Shown piece after piece: positions 1 through 7,322 of a stretch of 24,676 nt of DNA (position 1 is its first letter; each line of letters begins with the position of its first letter). Below the pieces are notes generated by a model, which worked only from the letters and a program-made list of their open reading frames with translations, did no database searches and was not told where the DNA came from. Both the position numbers and the translations under genes were made by a program. The stretch is from positions 1 to 24,676 of the forward strand of contig JAEYYQ010000188.1 in NCBI GenBank assembly GCA_023428365.1. Reading direction: 5' to 3'. The DNA is from Pseudomonadota bacterium. GTDB taxonomy: Bacteria > Pseudomonadota > Alphaproteobacteria > Rhizobiales > Hyphomicrobiaceae.

Positions 1-458
1 CGCGCGCCGTCTACGAAGATGTTGCCAGTCGCGCTGAAGCCGCGAATGTTGAACTGGTTGCCGCCAGCGGCGAACCCATTCTCGCCGGCATCGAAGGTAA
101 TGCCTGGTGTATTCTTGAGCGCCTCGACCAGCGTTTGCGAGTTGCGCTCCCGCAAGATCTGCTGCGGAATAACCGTCACAGTCTGCGGCGTGTTGAGCAA
201 CGGCGCCGTAGCTTTGGGTGAAGAAAGTTGGTTGACCTTGTAGCTGTCCTGGGACTGCTCGCCATCGCCACTGCCTTCATCGGTGGCACCCTCGACCGTG
301 ATGCCATCAAGCGCAATGCTGCCTTGCTGCGCATGGGCCGGTCCTGCAAACGCGGCAGAGAGCGCCAACAGAGGAACCAACCCAAGCGTATTCCGGATCG
401 AGGAGACCGCTTCGGCCCCCGTGGTATCTGGTATCGTTGCAACCATGCTCTTAGTCAT
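1..458 (-). CDS. TonB-dependent siderophore receptor, N-terminal part (cut by window edge)
   Basis: The gene starts at an ATG at 458 and runs off the left edge after about 152 codons. A GGTGGGGG purine-rich stretch lies just upstream, and an in-frame ATG at 479 is an alternative start. The product begins with a polar stretch, then a hydrophobic segment (residues about 25-40) ending in AHA-Q, a clear Sec signal peptide. A short segment (LDGITVEG) precedes an acidic linker. The plug domain begins near residue 75 with the family-typical words NTPQTVTVIP, LVEALKNTPGI and FNIRGF. This identifies an outer-membrane TonB-dependent receptor of the ferric-siderophore type (plug plus 22-strand barrel, mostly outside the window). 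The Sel1 gene lies upstream on the same strand, a pairing I recall from iron-uptake loci. I saw no clear Fur, Irr or RirA box. The ligand cannot be predicted from the plug. Confidence 0.9.
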   Translation of the reverse strand, partial: MTKSMVATIPDTTGAEAVSSIRNTLGLVPLLALSAAFAGPAHAQQGSIALDGITVEGATDEGSGDGEQSQDSYKVNQLSSPKATAPLLNTPQTVTVIPQQILRERNSQTLVEALKNTPGITFDAGENGFAAGGNQFNIRGFSATGNIFVDGA

Positions 459-754
459 TGATCTTGCCCCCACCCACATCGATCTACGCGCACGCAATTA
501 GCCGCCCGCGAGACGATATTCGTGCCACTGTGTTGTCTGGATTGCCTGGTGCCTATGGAGGCGCTGGGTAGGCCGCCTGAAGAGCAGCGTGGGCACATTC
601 GGGAATCTATACTGTGTTTGTCAACTATGAGGCGGGAGTGAGATCGTGAAGTCTGCGCTGTGCTACATTTTTATCACTGTGCACGGGATCTTGACTCGGT
701 GCCTTCAAGCGAATTCGGCAGTCGGATGATAGCTGCATTTCTCCGTCGGTGCCT
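459..754. other. Intergenic stretch between Sel1 gene and TonB receptor
   Basis: This is 296 bp without a gene I can support. On the minus strand there is a perfect TTGACA word near 618-623, but the only -10-like word (TATAGAT) is 7 bp further on, too close for a sigma-70 promoter. It also contains one copy, and part of the second, of a 14-bp direct repeat (see 696-759). Confidence 0.5.
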
Positions 755-759
755 TCAAG
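696..759. repeat. 14-bp direct repeat, 50 bp apart
   Basis: The word TCGGTGCCTTCAAG occurs at 696-709 and again at 746-759, exactly 50 bp apart. The second copy covers the stop codon of the Sel1 gene. It may be the trace of a small duplication or slippage event, or an operator pair. No function can be assigned. Confidence 0.6.
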
Positions 760-1540
760 ACGGAACTGCTCCGCGCTCGCGTATCGATTGCGCCAATTTG
801 CGCACGCGCTGATCGCTATGCCCCGATAGCAAATGCGTGAGCTCATGGCTGAAACCAGCGGGCGCTATTGCGGTCACTTTCTCAAACCACATGATCGCAG
901 CATCAATGTCACCGTCCTCTAGCAGCCACCGAGCGATGTGAAATTGGCCGCGAAAACATCCGCGGCGTGCCGCGCGCAAATACCATCGCCGCGCCGCGGT
1001 GACCTTGATGGGGCCGCGCCAGCCCTGCTCAAGGGATTGCCCGATGGTGGTCATTGATTTTGGGTTGCCGCGTCGAGCCGACCGAACCAGCAGAGCTAAC
1101 GCCTCGTTGACGACAGCAGGCGATGCAGCCTCCTGCAACATCAGACACGCGAGATTGAAGCAACCCCACGGATCACTATCGTCAGCGGCAATGCGATACC
1201 AGTAAACTGCTTCCATGCTGTCGGCGGGTGTTCCGAGGCCAAGCTCGTAGCACCGCCCAACCATATTCGCGGCTTCGATATTGCCGGCGCGCGCCGCCAG
1301 CTTGAACCAGCGCAACGCAGCTTCGGCATCTTTCGCTACGCCATGTCCGGTCAGCAGCATGTGCCCCCAGATGAGCCGGGTCTGAGGATCTCCGCCAATC
1401 GCTGCGTTCCGAGCCCAATCCGCCGCACGTTCCGGATCGTCGGCCATAACCTGCGCGTACTGATCGGCAGTCACCATGACGCGCAGGGTCGGCGCAATAC
1501 TGCGCCAATCGAACGGCTCTTGGATCTCGGCGGAGGACAT
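755..1540 (-). CDS. Sel1-like repeat protein
   Basis: A 261-residue protein built of Sel1-like (SLR/TPR-type) alpha-hairpin repeats. The repeat words GHGVAKDAEAALRWFKLAA, GNIEAANMVGRCYELGLG and DSMEAVYWYRIAA are visible from about residue 55 to 130, followed by weaker repeats such as ARRWYLRAARRG near 185-195. There is no signal peptide, so it is probably a cytosolic protein-protein interaction scaffold. It starts at an ATG at 1540. It lies upstream of the TonB receptor on the same strand, separated by about 300 bp. Sel1 proteins are commonly found beside TonB-dependent iron receptors and the PiuC-type dioxygenase, but no PiuC is in view. The role in iron uptake is inferred from context only. 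Confidence 0.88.
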   Translation of the reverse strand: MSSAEIQEPFDWRSIAPTLRVMVTADQYAQVMADDPERAADWARNAAIGGDPQTRLIWGHMLLTGHGVAKDAEAALRWFKLAARAGNIEAANMVGRCYELGLGTPADSMEAVYWYRIAADDSDPWGCFNLACLMLQEAASPAVVNEALALLVRSARRGNPKSMTTIGQSLEQGWRGPIKVTAARRWYLRAARRGCFRGQFHIARWLLEDGDIDAAIMWFEKVTAIAPAGFSHELTHLLSGHSDQRVRKLAQSIRERGAVPS

Positions 1541-2012
1541 TACAAAAATTTGGCCCAGCCGTGGATTGCAGCGTTAGTCGCGCACCAGCGATCCATGACG
1601 CTCCGGATTATGGCTGCGAACGTCCTCGAGGGCTTTGAGATCACTGGGTTGAATTGCATCTGGTTGCCTCAGTCCGTCACGCGGACGCACTGAGCTTGTG
1701 TTGTGCAATTGGGTGGCTGGAGCGATACGCAGCGTGACTGCCGATGCACGATCAGGGAAACTTGAATTAGTTGACTGAGTACGTCAACAAATTGGCCAAA
1801 CCGTACGCACTTGTCAAATGTGTTATGTACGCATCCTCGCGCGATTTTGAGCTTGGCCCTGGCCGCATCCAGCCCTCAAGCAGCTCGATGCCGAACAGCA
1901 AGGCCTGAAGGCGTATGGGCGGAGATCTTGACACGAGGTTGCGTGTATACATCGCGTGGAATAAGCGGTAGCAAGGCCGTCCAAACCGTCGAATAGCCAA
2001 TAGCCCATCGCC
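1541..2012. other. 472-bp stretch with no supported gene
   Basis: No convincing gene. On the minus strand an open frame without ATG runs from a TGA near 1780 to a TAA at 1576-1574. Its possible starts are TTG (1708) and GTG (1690), and it would encode about 40-45 residues ending HGSLVRD. I do not recognise it, and it could be a decayed remnant or chance. A small inverted repeat, GTTGAC and GTCAAC with a 7-bp gap, sits at 1770-1788 and may be an operator. Confidence 0.4.
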
Positions 2013-2480
2013 ATGGCGCTCGAAATTGAACGTAAATTCCATGTTATCTCGGCCGACTGGAAGCAGCATGCCGTGAACCGCCGTCACTTGCGTCAGGCCT
2101 ACCTGGCCAAGAACGAGCGTATTTCGTTGCGTGTCCGCATCGATGGCACCGAGGCCGCAACGCTGACTATCAAGACGGTTGAGGCAGGCATCGAGCGGCA
2201 CGAGTACGAATATGCGGTCCCTGTCGCCGACGCCGAGGAACTGCTGACGCGGTGCGAGGGAGTTGTCGTCAGTAAGACGCGCCACATCGTCCAGCTCGGA
2301 GACCTGATGTGGGAAGTCGACGTGTTCGAAGGCGAGAACGCTGGACTTGTGATCGCGGAGGTCGAACTCGATCGTGCCGATCGCCCACTGGAACGACCCG
2401 CCTGGCTAGGAGAGGAAGTCACAGATGATCGGCGCTTTTACAATGCCGAACTCGCCAATCGTCCTTATTCGCGCTGGTAG
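2013..2480 (+). CDS. CYTH-domain protein (triphosphate tunnel metalloenzyme)
   Basis: This 155-residue protein opens with the CYTH/TTM signature ExExK: Glu4, Glu6, Lys8 in LEIERKF. It then has the alternating charged strands typical of the eight-stranded tunnel: RISLRVRID, ATLTIKT, ERHEYEYAV, WEVDVFEG and LVIAEVELD. The length matches stand-alone bacterial TTM proteins, several of which hydrolyse inorganic tripolyphosphate. Others in the superfamily are class IV adenylate cyclases or thiamine triphosphatases. The substrate cannot be settled from sequence, though tripolyphosphatase is my first guess. The start ATG has no obvious ribosome-binding site. It lies 110 bp upstream of, and co-directional with, the DUF1045 gene, so co-transcription is possible. 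Confidence 0.88.
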   Translation: MALEIERKFHVISADWKQHAVNRRHLRQAYLAKNERISLRVRIDGTEAATLTIKTVEAGIERHEYEYAVPVADAEELLTRCEGVVVSKTRHIVQLGDLMWEVDVFEGENAGLVIAEVELDRADRPLERPAWLGEEVTDDRRFYNAELANRPYSRW

Positions 2481-2590
2481 CGTTTTTCACAACCGTTGAA
2501 CCGATCCGAGTGCGATTGATTGGTTTGTGCGTTTGAGCAGATGACGAATGGGTTCGCGGGCCTGTCATCTCGACCCATCATAGTCGTCAC

Positions 2591-3280
2591 ATGAATATGC
2601 GCTACGCGATCTACTTCGTTCCGGGTTTCGATACTGCCCTCTGGCGGTTCGGCTGTTCGGCTATCGGCTATGACGCTTTGAGCGGCGATCATGTCCCGCT
2701 TCCCCGTCACCCAGCTTACGATTATCCGGACGCGCACACCTGGGTTTCCGAGCCTGCGCGCTATGGGTTTCATGCGACGCTGAAGGCGCCGTTCGAACTG
2801 GCTGACGGTTTTGCGGAGCACGATCTGTGCGAGGCTGCTGCGTCATTCGCAAGACAGAAGACGGCATTCCTCGTGCCTGCTCTTACGGTGAGATTAATCG
2901 GCCAGTTTCTCGCGCTCGTGCCTACTGAGCCATCTGCTCGATTGAATGAACTCGCTGATGATTGTGTCACGGTATTCGAATCGTTCCGCGCACCTTTGTC
3001 CGCCAACGATCTTCGGCGCCGGCTGAAGGCGCCGCTGACGCCGCGTCAGATCAAACATCTCGACAGATGGGGATATCCGTACGTCTTTGACGACTTCCGA
3101 TTTCACATGACGCTGACCGGCGCACTCGATGATGCTGTGAACCGTCAACTCAAGGATGCGCTCGATGCCCTCTATCGGCCGCTGGCAGGTCCAGTTCCGA
3201 TTGATGGCATCGCGATTTTCCGCCAGGACGATCGTGCCGGGAAATTCCGTGTACTTGAGCGTTTTCGATTTGCTGGCTGA
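2591..3280 (+). CDS. DUF1045 2H-type phosphoesterase of phosphonate loci
   Basis: A 229-residue protein of the DUF1045 family (the 'putative phosphonate metabolism protein' family). It carries the two HxT motifs that define 2H phosphoesterases: His61-Ala-Thr63 in YGFHATLKAPF and His172-Met-Thr174 in FHMTLTG. Such folds open cyclic phosphates or RNA-end phosphates. It is convergent with phnN, with 9 bp between stops, and phnP is not seen in this window. It is therefore a candidate for opening the 5-phosphoribosyl 1,2-cyclic phosphate made by PhnJ, an inference from context and fold rather than an established assignment. A Pho-box half-site CTGTCAT at 2562-2568 lies just upstream but lacks good neighbours. 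A second in-frame ATG two codons later is an equally possible start. Confidence 0.88.
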   Translation: MNMRYAIYFVPGFDTALWRFGCSAIGYDALSGDHVPLPRHPAYDYPDAHTWVSEPARYGFHATLKAPFELADGFAEHDLCEAAASFARQKTAFLVPALTVRLIGQFLALVPTEPSARLNELADDCVTVFESFRAPLSANDLRRRLKAPLTPRQIKHLDRWGYPYVFDDFRFHMTLTGALDDAVNRQLKDALDALYRPLAGPVPIDGIAIFRQDDRAGKFRVLERFRFAG

Positions 3281-3289
3281 ACAGGGTAA

Positions 3290-3892
3290 TCAGGTCGCGT
3301 TCAAGTGCGACAATGCCGAATTCACCGCGTCGTCAAGACTTCCGGAATTGTTGATGGTGATGTCGGCGTCGTCGGGATCGAATGCTGAAACCGCGCGCGT
3401 CAACCTGGCCTCAATGTCGGCTCGTGTCTCTCGGCCGCGGGCTGCGAGACGTTCAGCGCGTACGGCAACGGGCGCGTCGATCAGCATCACTGTCACGTGT
3501 GCATAGCGTTCGCGGGCCATCGCAACTACGGCTCGCGATGCATTAATGACGACAGTGCGTCCTGCTCGAATATCGGCATCGATATCTATGGGTATCGCAT
3601 AGGCAAGCCCATGCGCATGCCACGACAGCGAAAATGCTCCCGATGCTTGCTCTATTTCAAACTCTTGAATGGAAATAGAGGCATTGGCTTCCGCGGCGTG
3701 AGCAGAGCGCGTTACAATACGTGTCGGAAAAACCAAATCGTCCCTGTTTCGACGCTCAAAGTCTGCGCGGATACCCGCGATAACCGAATCTTTTCCGGCG
3801 CCGCTCGGGCCAACCACGAGCACCAGCCGCCCGGGATCTATCGGCTGGCGACCCGTCTCAGATAACCCGGCGTCCGCAACGAAATACCTCAC
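3290..3892 (-). CDS. phnN: Ribose 1,5-bisphosphate phosphokinase PhnN
   Basis: The 200-residue product carries a Walker A P-loop (GPSGAGKDS, residues 28-36) and a guanylate-kinase-like fold with SWHAHGLAYAIP around residue 92. This matches PhnN, which phosphorylates ribose 1,5-bisphosphate to PRPP, the last step of the C-P lyase pathway. The start is a GTG at 3892, inside the end of phnM (35-nt overlap). Later GTG codons would leave too few residues before the P-loop, so I keep it. It is the last gene of the leftward phnGHIJKLMN operon. It ends 9 bp from the stop of the convergent DUF1045 gene, leaving no room for a separate terminator. Confidence 0.92.
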   Translation of the reverse strand: MRYFVADAGLSETGRQPIDPGRLVLVVGPSGAGKDSVIAGIRADFERRNRDDLVFPTRIVTRSAHAAEANASISIQEFEIEQASGAFSLSWHAHGLAYAIPIDIDADIRAGRTVVINASRAVVAMARERYAHVTVMLIDAPVAVRAERLAARGRETRADIEARLTRAVSAFDPDDADITINNSGSLDDAVNSALSHLNAT

Positions 3893-5012
3893 GCACTACG
3901 GGAAGATTGCTTGCCAAGTGAATGCGTACCAGATCGGCGCGCAAGCCCGGGATAATTGCACCGCGATCGTTCAACCCGGCAGCACGTGCGGGATGCAGAG
4001 TAACACTCCTCAGAGCACGCGCCAGTCCATAGCCCTCAACCCTGGCTGCAAGCGTGAACGCCCCCATCAGCAGACTAGCCGGGACGTAATCGGATGAGAG
4101 AATGTCGAGAACGCCTTCGCGGGCCAGATCTTCTGCAGCCACGTTCCCTGAATGAGAGCCGCCGCGAACAACATTCGGTGCCCCCATCAGGACAGCGATG
4201 CCGGCGGCGTGCGACGCAGATGCCGCTTCCACCGTTGTCGGGAACTCAGCGATCGCGACGCCATCCTCGATAGATTCTCTGACATGCTCCACGGTCGTAT
4301 CGTCATGGCTTGCCATGACCACATTGTTGGCGCGCGCCAAGTCGACCAAGGTGCGTCGATGAATTTCGTAGTTGGCATCGAACTGCGCTTCTTTTTCGCT
4401 CATGAAGCGCGCGAGCTTTTCTTCAGAAAAGCCGTGCTTGCCGCTGTAATATTGCTTCCACGTCGCAACGTTGCGGAACTGCCGGGTTCCGGGCGTATGA
4501 TCCATCAACGAAATGAGCTGTACGGGATAGTGCCCGACAACGCGTTGCGTTTGTTCCAGCACGTCGCCGGCGCAAATTTCGCACCTAAGATGCACCTTAT
4601 GATCGGCTCGCAGAATGCCCGTGCGCTCTGCGGCAGACACCGCATTGATCAGCGGCCAGAGGTCCCCACCGAACGGCGCGTATTCATCGTCGCTCCCGAC
4701 GCGCAGGGAGTCGAGAACGGTCGTGATGCCGGACGCTGCGATCTGAGCATCATAGGCGACGACAGCCGAAACTTCCGGCCATTGAACTTTCGGTCTTGGC
4801 TTAAGATGTGCTTCGAGGTGGTCGGTATGTAATTCGACAAGGCCGGGACTGAGAAGATCGCCGGCGAAATCGAGACCCGGTTCGGGCGGATCCCCCTCAC
4901 CGATCTCCGTGATCTGCCCGTCGGTAATCGCAATCCAACCCGGAAGGACATCGTCGGGCAGGACGAGCTGGGCATTCTGGATGACGAAGCTCTCAGACAT
5001 GATCTCGCTCAA
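3858..5012 (-). CDS. phnM: RPnTP diphosphohydrolase PhnM
   Basis: The 384-residue amidohydrolase-fold protein removes pyrophosphate from ribose 1-phosphonate 5-triphosphate to give the 5-monophosphate substrate of PhnJ. The metal-binding motif HTDHLEAH lies at residues 62-69. Further family words are ASHDDTT, PNVVRGGSHSGN and ILSSDYVPASLL, typical of PhnM. The ATG at 5012 overlaps the phnL stop as ATGA, which fits translational coupling. A second ATG at 5000 is a possible alternative. The length is close to that of the E. coli enzyme. It is part of the tightly packed leftward phn operon. Confidence 0.95.
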   Translation of the reverse strand: MSEIMSESFVIQNAQLVLPDDVLPGWIAITDGQITEIGEGDPPEPGLDFAGDLLSPGLVELHTDHLEAHLKPRPKVQWPEVSAVVAYDAQIAASGITTVLDSLRVGSDDEYAPFGGDLWPLINAVSAAERTGILRADHKVHLRCEICAGDVLEQTQRVVGHYPVQLISLMDHTPGTRQFRNVATWKQYYSGKHGFSEEKLARFMSEKEAQFDANYEIHRRTLVDLARANNVVMASHDDTTVEHVRESIEDGVAIAEFPTTVEAASASHAAGIAVLMGAPNVVRGGSHSGNVAAEDLAREGVLDILSSDYVPASLLMGAFTLAARVEGYGLARALRSVTLHPARAAGLNDRGAIIPGLRADLVRIHLASNLPVVREVFRCGRRVI

Positions 5013-5716
5013 GCGGCAAATGCGCTGACATCAACAACGCGATCGGCGACGAGCGCCCTCACGTCATCGTCATGGAAAATGCCGAGGATCGCGGCACCCT
5101 GTTTTTTTCGATCGTTGATGATCGCAACCACCTCCGCGCGGTTTTTGTCGTCGAGCGAGGCGGTTGGCTCATCGAGCAGCAGGACGGGGTGGCGTGCTGC
5201 GAAGCCACGCGCAATGTTGACACGCTGCTGTTCGCCCCCGGAAAACGTGGCAGGCGGCAGAGACCAAAGCCGTTCGGGGACGTTCAGGCGCTGGAGCAGG
5301 TGCCTTGCGCTGGCAGACGCGTTGTCTTGATCCAACCCGCTGTGACGGGCGGCGGCAGTTACGATATCGAGCGCACCGACGCGCGGAATCGTACTGAGAA
5401 ACTGGCTGACATAGCCGATCGTAAATTGCCTGAGGCGTAGAATGCGGCGCGGCTCGGCACTCGCAACATCCACCCATTCATTGTTATCGCGCATCAGGAT
5501 GCTTCCGGTATCGGCGCGATAATTTCCGTAGATCATCTTCAGAACGGATGACTTGCCGGCGCCGGACGGGCCGCCGAGCACGACGCATTCCCCCGCTTTG
5601 ACGTCAAACGAAACATTGCGCACTACGGGCAGGCGCGTGCCGCCCTGCAAGTGCATGAGAAACGTCTTTGCGACACCGCTGAGCCGGATCATCGTGCTGT
5701 CGGACACACTGGTCAT
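5009..5716 (-). CDS. phnL: C-P lyase ATP-binding subunit PhnL
   Basis: A 235-residue ABC-type ATPase without membrane segments. It has Walker A GGPSGAGKS (48-56), signature motif FSGGEQQRVNIARG, Walker B VLLLDEPTASLD and an H-loop in GIFHDDD. The order, length and PhnL-like words (FLMHLQGG, VSQFLSTIPRV) identify PhnL. With PhnG, PhnH and PhnI it acts in forming the ribose 1-phosphonate 5-triphosphate. It is coupled to phnK and phnM by 4-nt ATGA overlaps on both sides. It is a cytosolic subunit of the C-P lyase machinery, not a transporter component. Confidence 0.94.
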   Translation of the reverse strand: MTSVSDSTMIRLSGVAKTFLMHLQGGTRLPVVRNVSFDVKAGECVVLGGPSGAGKSSVLKMIYGNYRADTGSILMRDNNEWVDVASAEPRRILRLRQFTIGYVSQFLSTIPRVGALDIVTAAARHSGLDQDNASASARHLLQRLNVPERLWSLPPATFSGGEQQRVNIARGFAARHPVLLLDEPTASLDDKNRAEVVAIINDRKKQGAAILGIFHDDDVRALVADRVVDVSAFAA

Positions 5717-6492
5717 CGCAGCACCGATGAAACGAGAAGCTGGGTGTAAGGAGCGTGCGGATCGTCGAGCACCTGATCGGTGAGACCGGTTTCGACAACG
5801 CGGCCCTGCTGCATGACGATGATGCGGTGTGACAGCAGTCGGGCGACCGCGAGGTCGTGCGTGACGATAACGCAGGCCAGACCGTATTCCGCCACGAGAT
5901 TGCGCAGCAAATCGAGCAGGCGGGCCTGCACTGAGACATCAAGTCCGCCGGTCGGTTCATCCATGAAAACGAGGCGTGGCCGTGTCACCATGTTTTTGCC
6001 GATCTGCAAGCGCTGACGCATTCCGCCAGAGAATGTATCCGGGCGATCGTCAATACGGTCGGCGGGGATCTCGACGCGCGCCAGCCAATCTTCGGCCTCG
6101 GCGCGAATACGCCCATAATGGCGCCAGCCGATGGCCATGAGCCGTTCCCCGACATTGCCACCCGCTGACACGCTCATGCGCAGTCCGAGCCGCGCGTCCT
6201 GATGAACGAATCCCCAGTCGGTGCGCAGCAACAGTCGTCGCTCTGCTTCACTAAGGCTGAACAAATCGCGCGTTATGCCGTCGCGCATGCGATACCGCAC
6301 GATTCCCGCGTCCGGCTGCAGTTGCGATGACAGCAGGGATAGCAATGTCGATTTGCCAGAACCGGACTCTCCGACGATGGCGAGGACTTCGCCTTCATAG
6401 ATCGAGAGCGAGATATCTCTGCAGGCGATGCGCGCACCGTAGCGTCGTGTCAGACCATCAGCCACCAGGAGAGGACGTTCCTCGTCGATCAC
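5713..6492 (-). CDS. phnK: C-P lyase ATP-binding subunit PhnK
   Basis: ABC-type ATPase with Walker A GESGSGKST, signature TFSGGMRQRLQIGKN and Walker B LVFMDEPTGGLD, typical of PhnK. PhnK docks on the PhnGHIJ core and is needed for phosphonate breakdown in vivo. I chose the GTG at 6492 as start (259 residues). It overlaps the phnJ stop as GTGA and has an AGGAG Shine-Dalgarno at 6501-6505 with an 8-nt spacer. A GTG 36 nt further upstream (6528) is open in frame but lies deep inside phnJ and lacks these signals. The phnL start overlaps its stop as ATGA. Confidence 0.94.
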   Translation of the reverse strand: MIDEERPLLVADGLTRRYGARIACRDISLSIYEGEVLAIVGESGSGKSTLLSLLSSQLQPDAGIVRYRMRDGITRDLFSLSEAERRLLLRTDWGFVHQDARLGLRMSVSAGGNVGERLMAIGWRHYGRIRAEAEDWLARVEIPADRIDDRPDTFSGGMRQRLQIGKNMVTRPRLVFMDEPTGGLDVSVQARLLDLLRNLVAEYGLACVIVTHDLAVARLLSHRIIVMQQGRVVETGLTDQVLDDPHAPYTQLLVSSVLR

Positions 6493-7322
6493 GTGCGGCG
6501 CTCCTCGCAGTGATCCGTGTCGGAACACACAAACATGCGTCCGCCCGCATCGTCAGTCAGAACCTCGTCGAGGTACACGCCCGTTGCGCCGCACAGGGCG
6601 CAGGGTTCCGTAAACTGCGTGCGCTCGAAGGGATAATCCTCGAAATCCAGGCTAACGACGCGAGTATATGGCGGCAGAGCATAAATACGCTGCTCACGGC
6701 CCGCGCCGAATAATTGCAAGGCCGCACACATGTCCATTTTGGGATTATCGAATTTCGGTGTCGGCGACGGGTCCATCAGATAACGATCATCGACTTTCAC
6801 GGGATAGGCGTAGGTCGTTGCGATATGTCCGTGATGCGCGATGTCCTCGTAGAGCTTGACGTGCATCAGACCGTAGTCCTTGAGCGCGTGCATGCGGCGC
6901 GTTTCGGTTTCGCGCGGTTCGAGAAAGCGCAATGGCTCCGGAATCGGAACCTGATAAACAAGAATCTGCCCCTCAACGAGCGGGGTTTCCGGAATGCGGT
7001 GGCGCGTCTGAATAATCGTCGCCTCGCGCGTTTTCGTGGTTGTTTTCACTCCCGCCGTTTTCGCGAAGAATTTGCGGATCGAAACAGCGTTGGTGGTGTC
7101 GTCGGCGCCCTGATCAATCACCTTCAGAATGTCATCCGGGCCGATGACTGCCGACGTGACCTGGACGCCACCTGTTCCCCAGCCGTAGGGCATTGGCATT
7201 TCCCGGCTGGCGAACGGCACTTGATATCCCGGAATGGCAATCGCCTTGATAATGGCGCGCCGGATCATGCGCTTCGTCTGCTCATCGAGATAGGCGAAGT
7301 TATACGTCGGTGCTGCGGTCAT
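6489..7322 (-). CDS. phnJ: Carbon-phosphorus lyase, radical SAM PhnJ
   Basis: The 277-residue catalytic subunit cleaves the C-P bond of ribose 1-alkylphosphonate 5-phosphate, releasing the alkane and 5-phosphoribosyl 1,2-cyclic phosphate. The four essential cysteines are present with exact C-x2-C-x21-C-x5-C spacing at residues 241, 244, 266 and 272, the same numbering as the E. coli enzyme. Gly32 in IPGYQVPF matches the residue described as the glycyl-radical site. The enzyme therefore looks intact. Its ATG overlaps the phnI stop (ATGA), and its stop overlaps the phnK start (GTGA). Confidence 0.97.
   Translation of the reverse strand: MTAAPTYNFAYLDEQTKRMIRRAIIKAIAIPGYQVPFASREMPMPYGWGTGGVQVTSAVIGPDDILKVIDQGADDTTNAVSIRKFFAKTAGVKTTTKTREATIIQTRHRIPETPLVEGQILVYQVPIPEPLRFLEPRETETRRMHALKDYGLMHVKLYEDIAHHGHIATTYAYPVKVDDRYLMDPSPTPKFDNPKMDMCAALQLFGAGREQRIYALPPYTRVVSLDFEDYPFERTQFTEPCALCGATGVYLDEVLTDDAGGRMFVCSDTDHCEERRT

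Noticed and set aside
618..640. Sigma-70 promoter for the TonB receptor (TTGACA plus TATAGAT)
   Set aside because: The two words are only 7 bp apart, far from the required spacing of about 17 bp.
1767..2285. 172-residue open frame on the minus strand covering the 5' half of the CYTH gene
   Set aside because: It overlaps the clear CYTH coding frame with its ExExK motif, and its translation looks like an antisense shadow without a recognisable domain.
4152..4832. 226-residue plus-strand open frame opposite phnM
   Set aside because: It is fully antisense to the well-conserved phnM gene and has no domain of its own.
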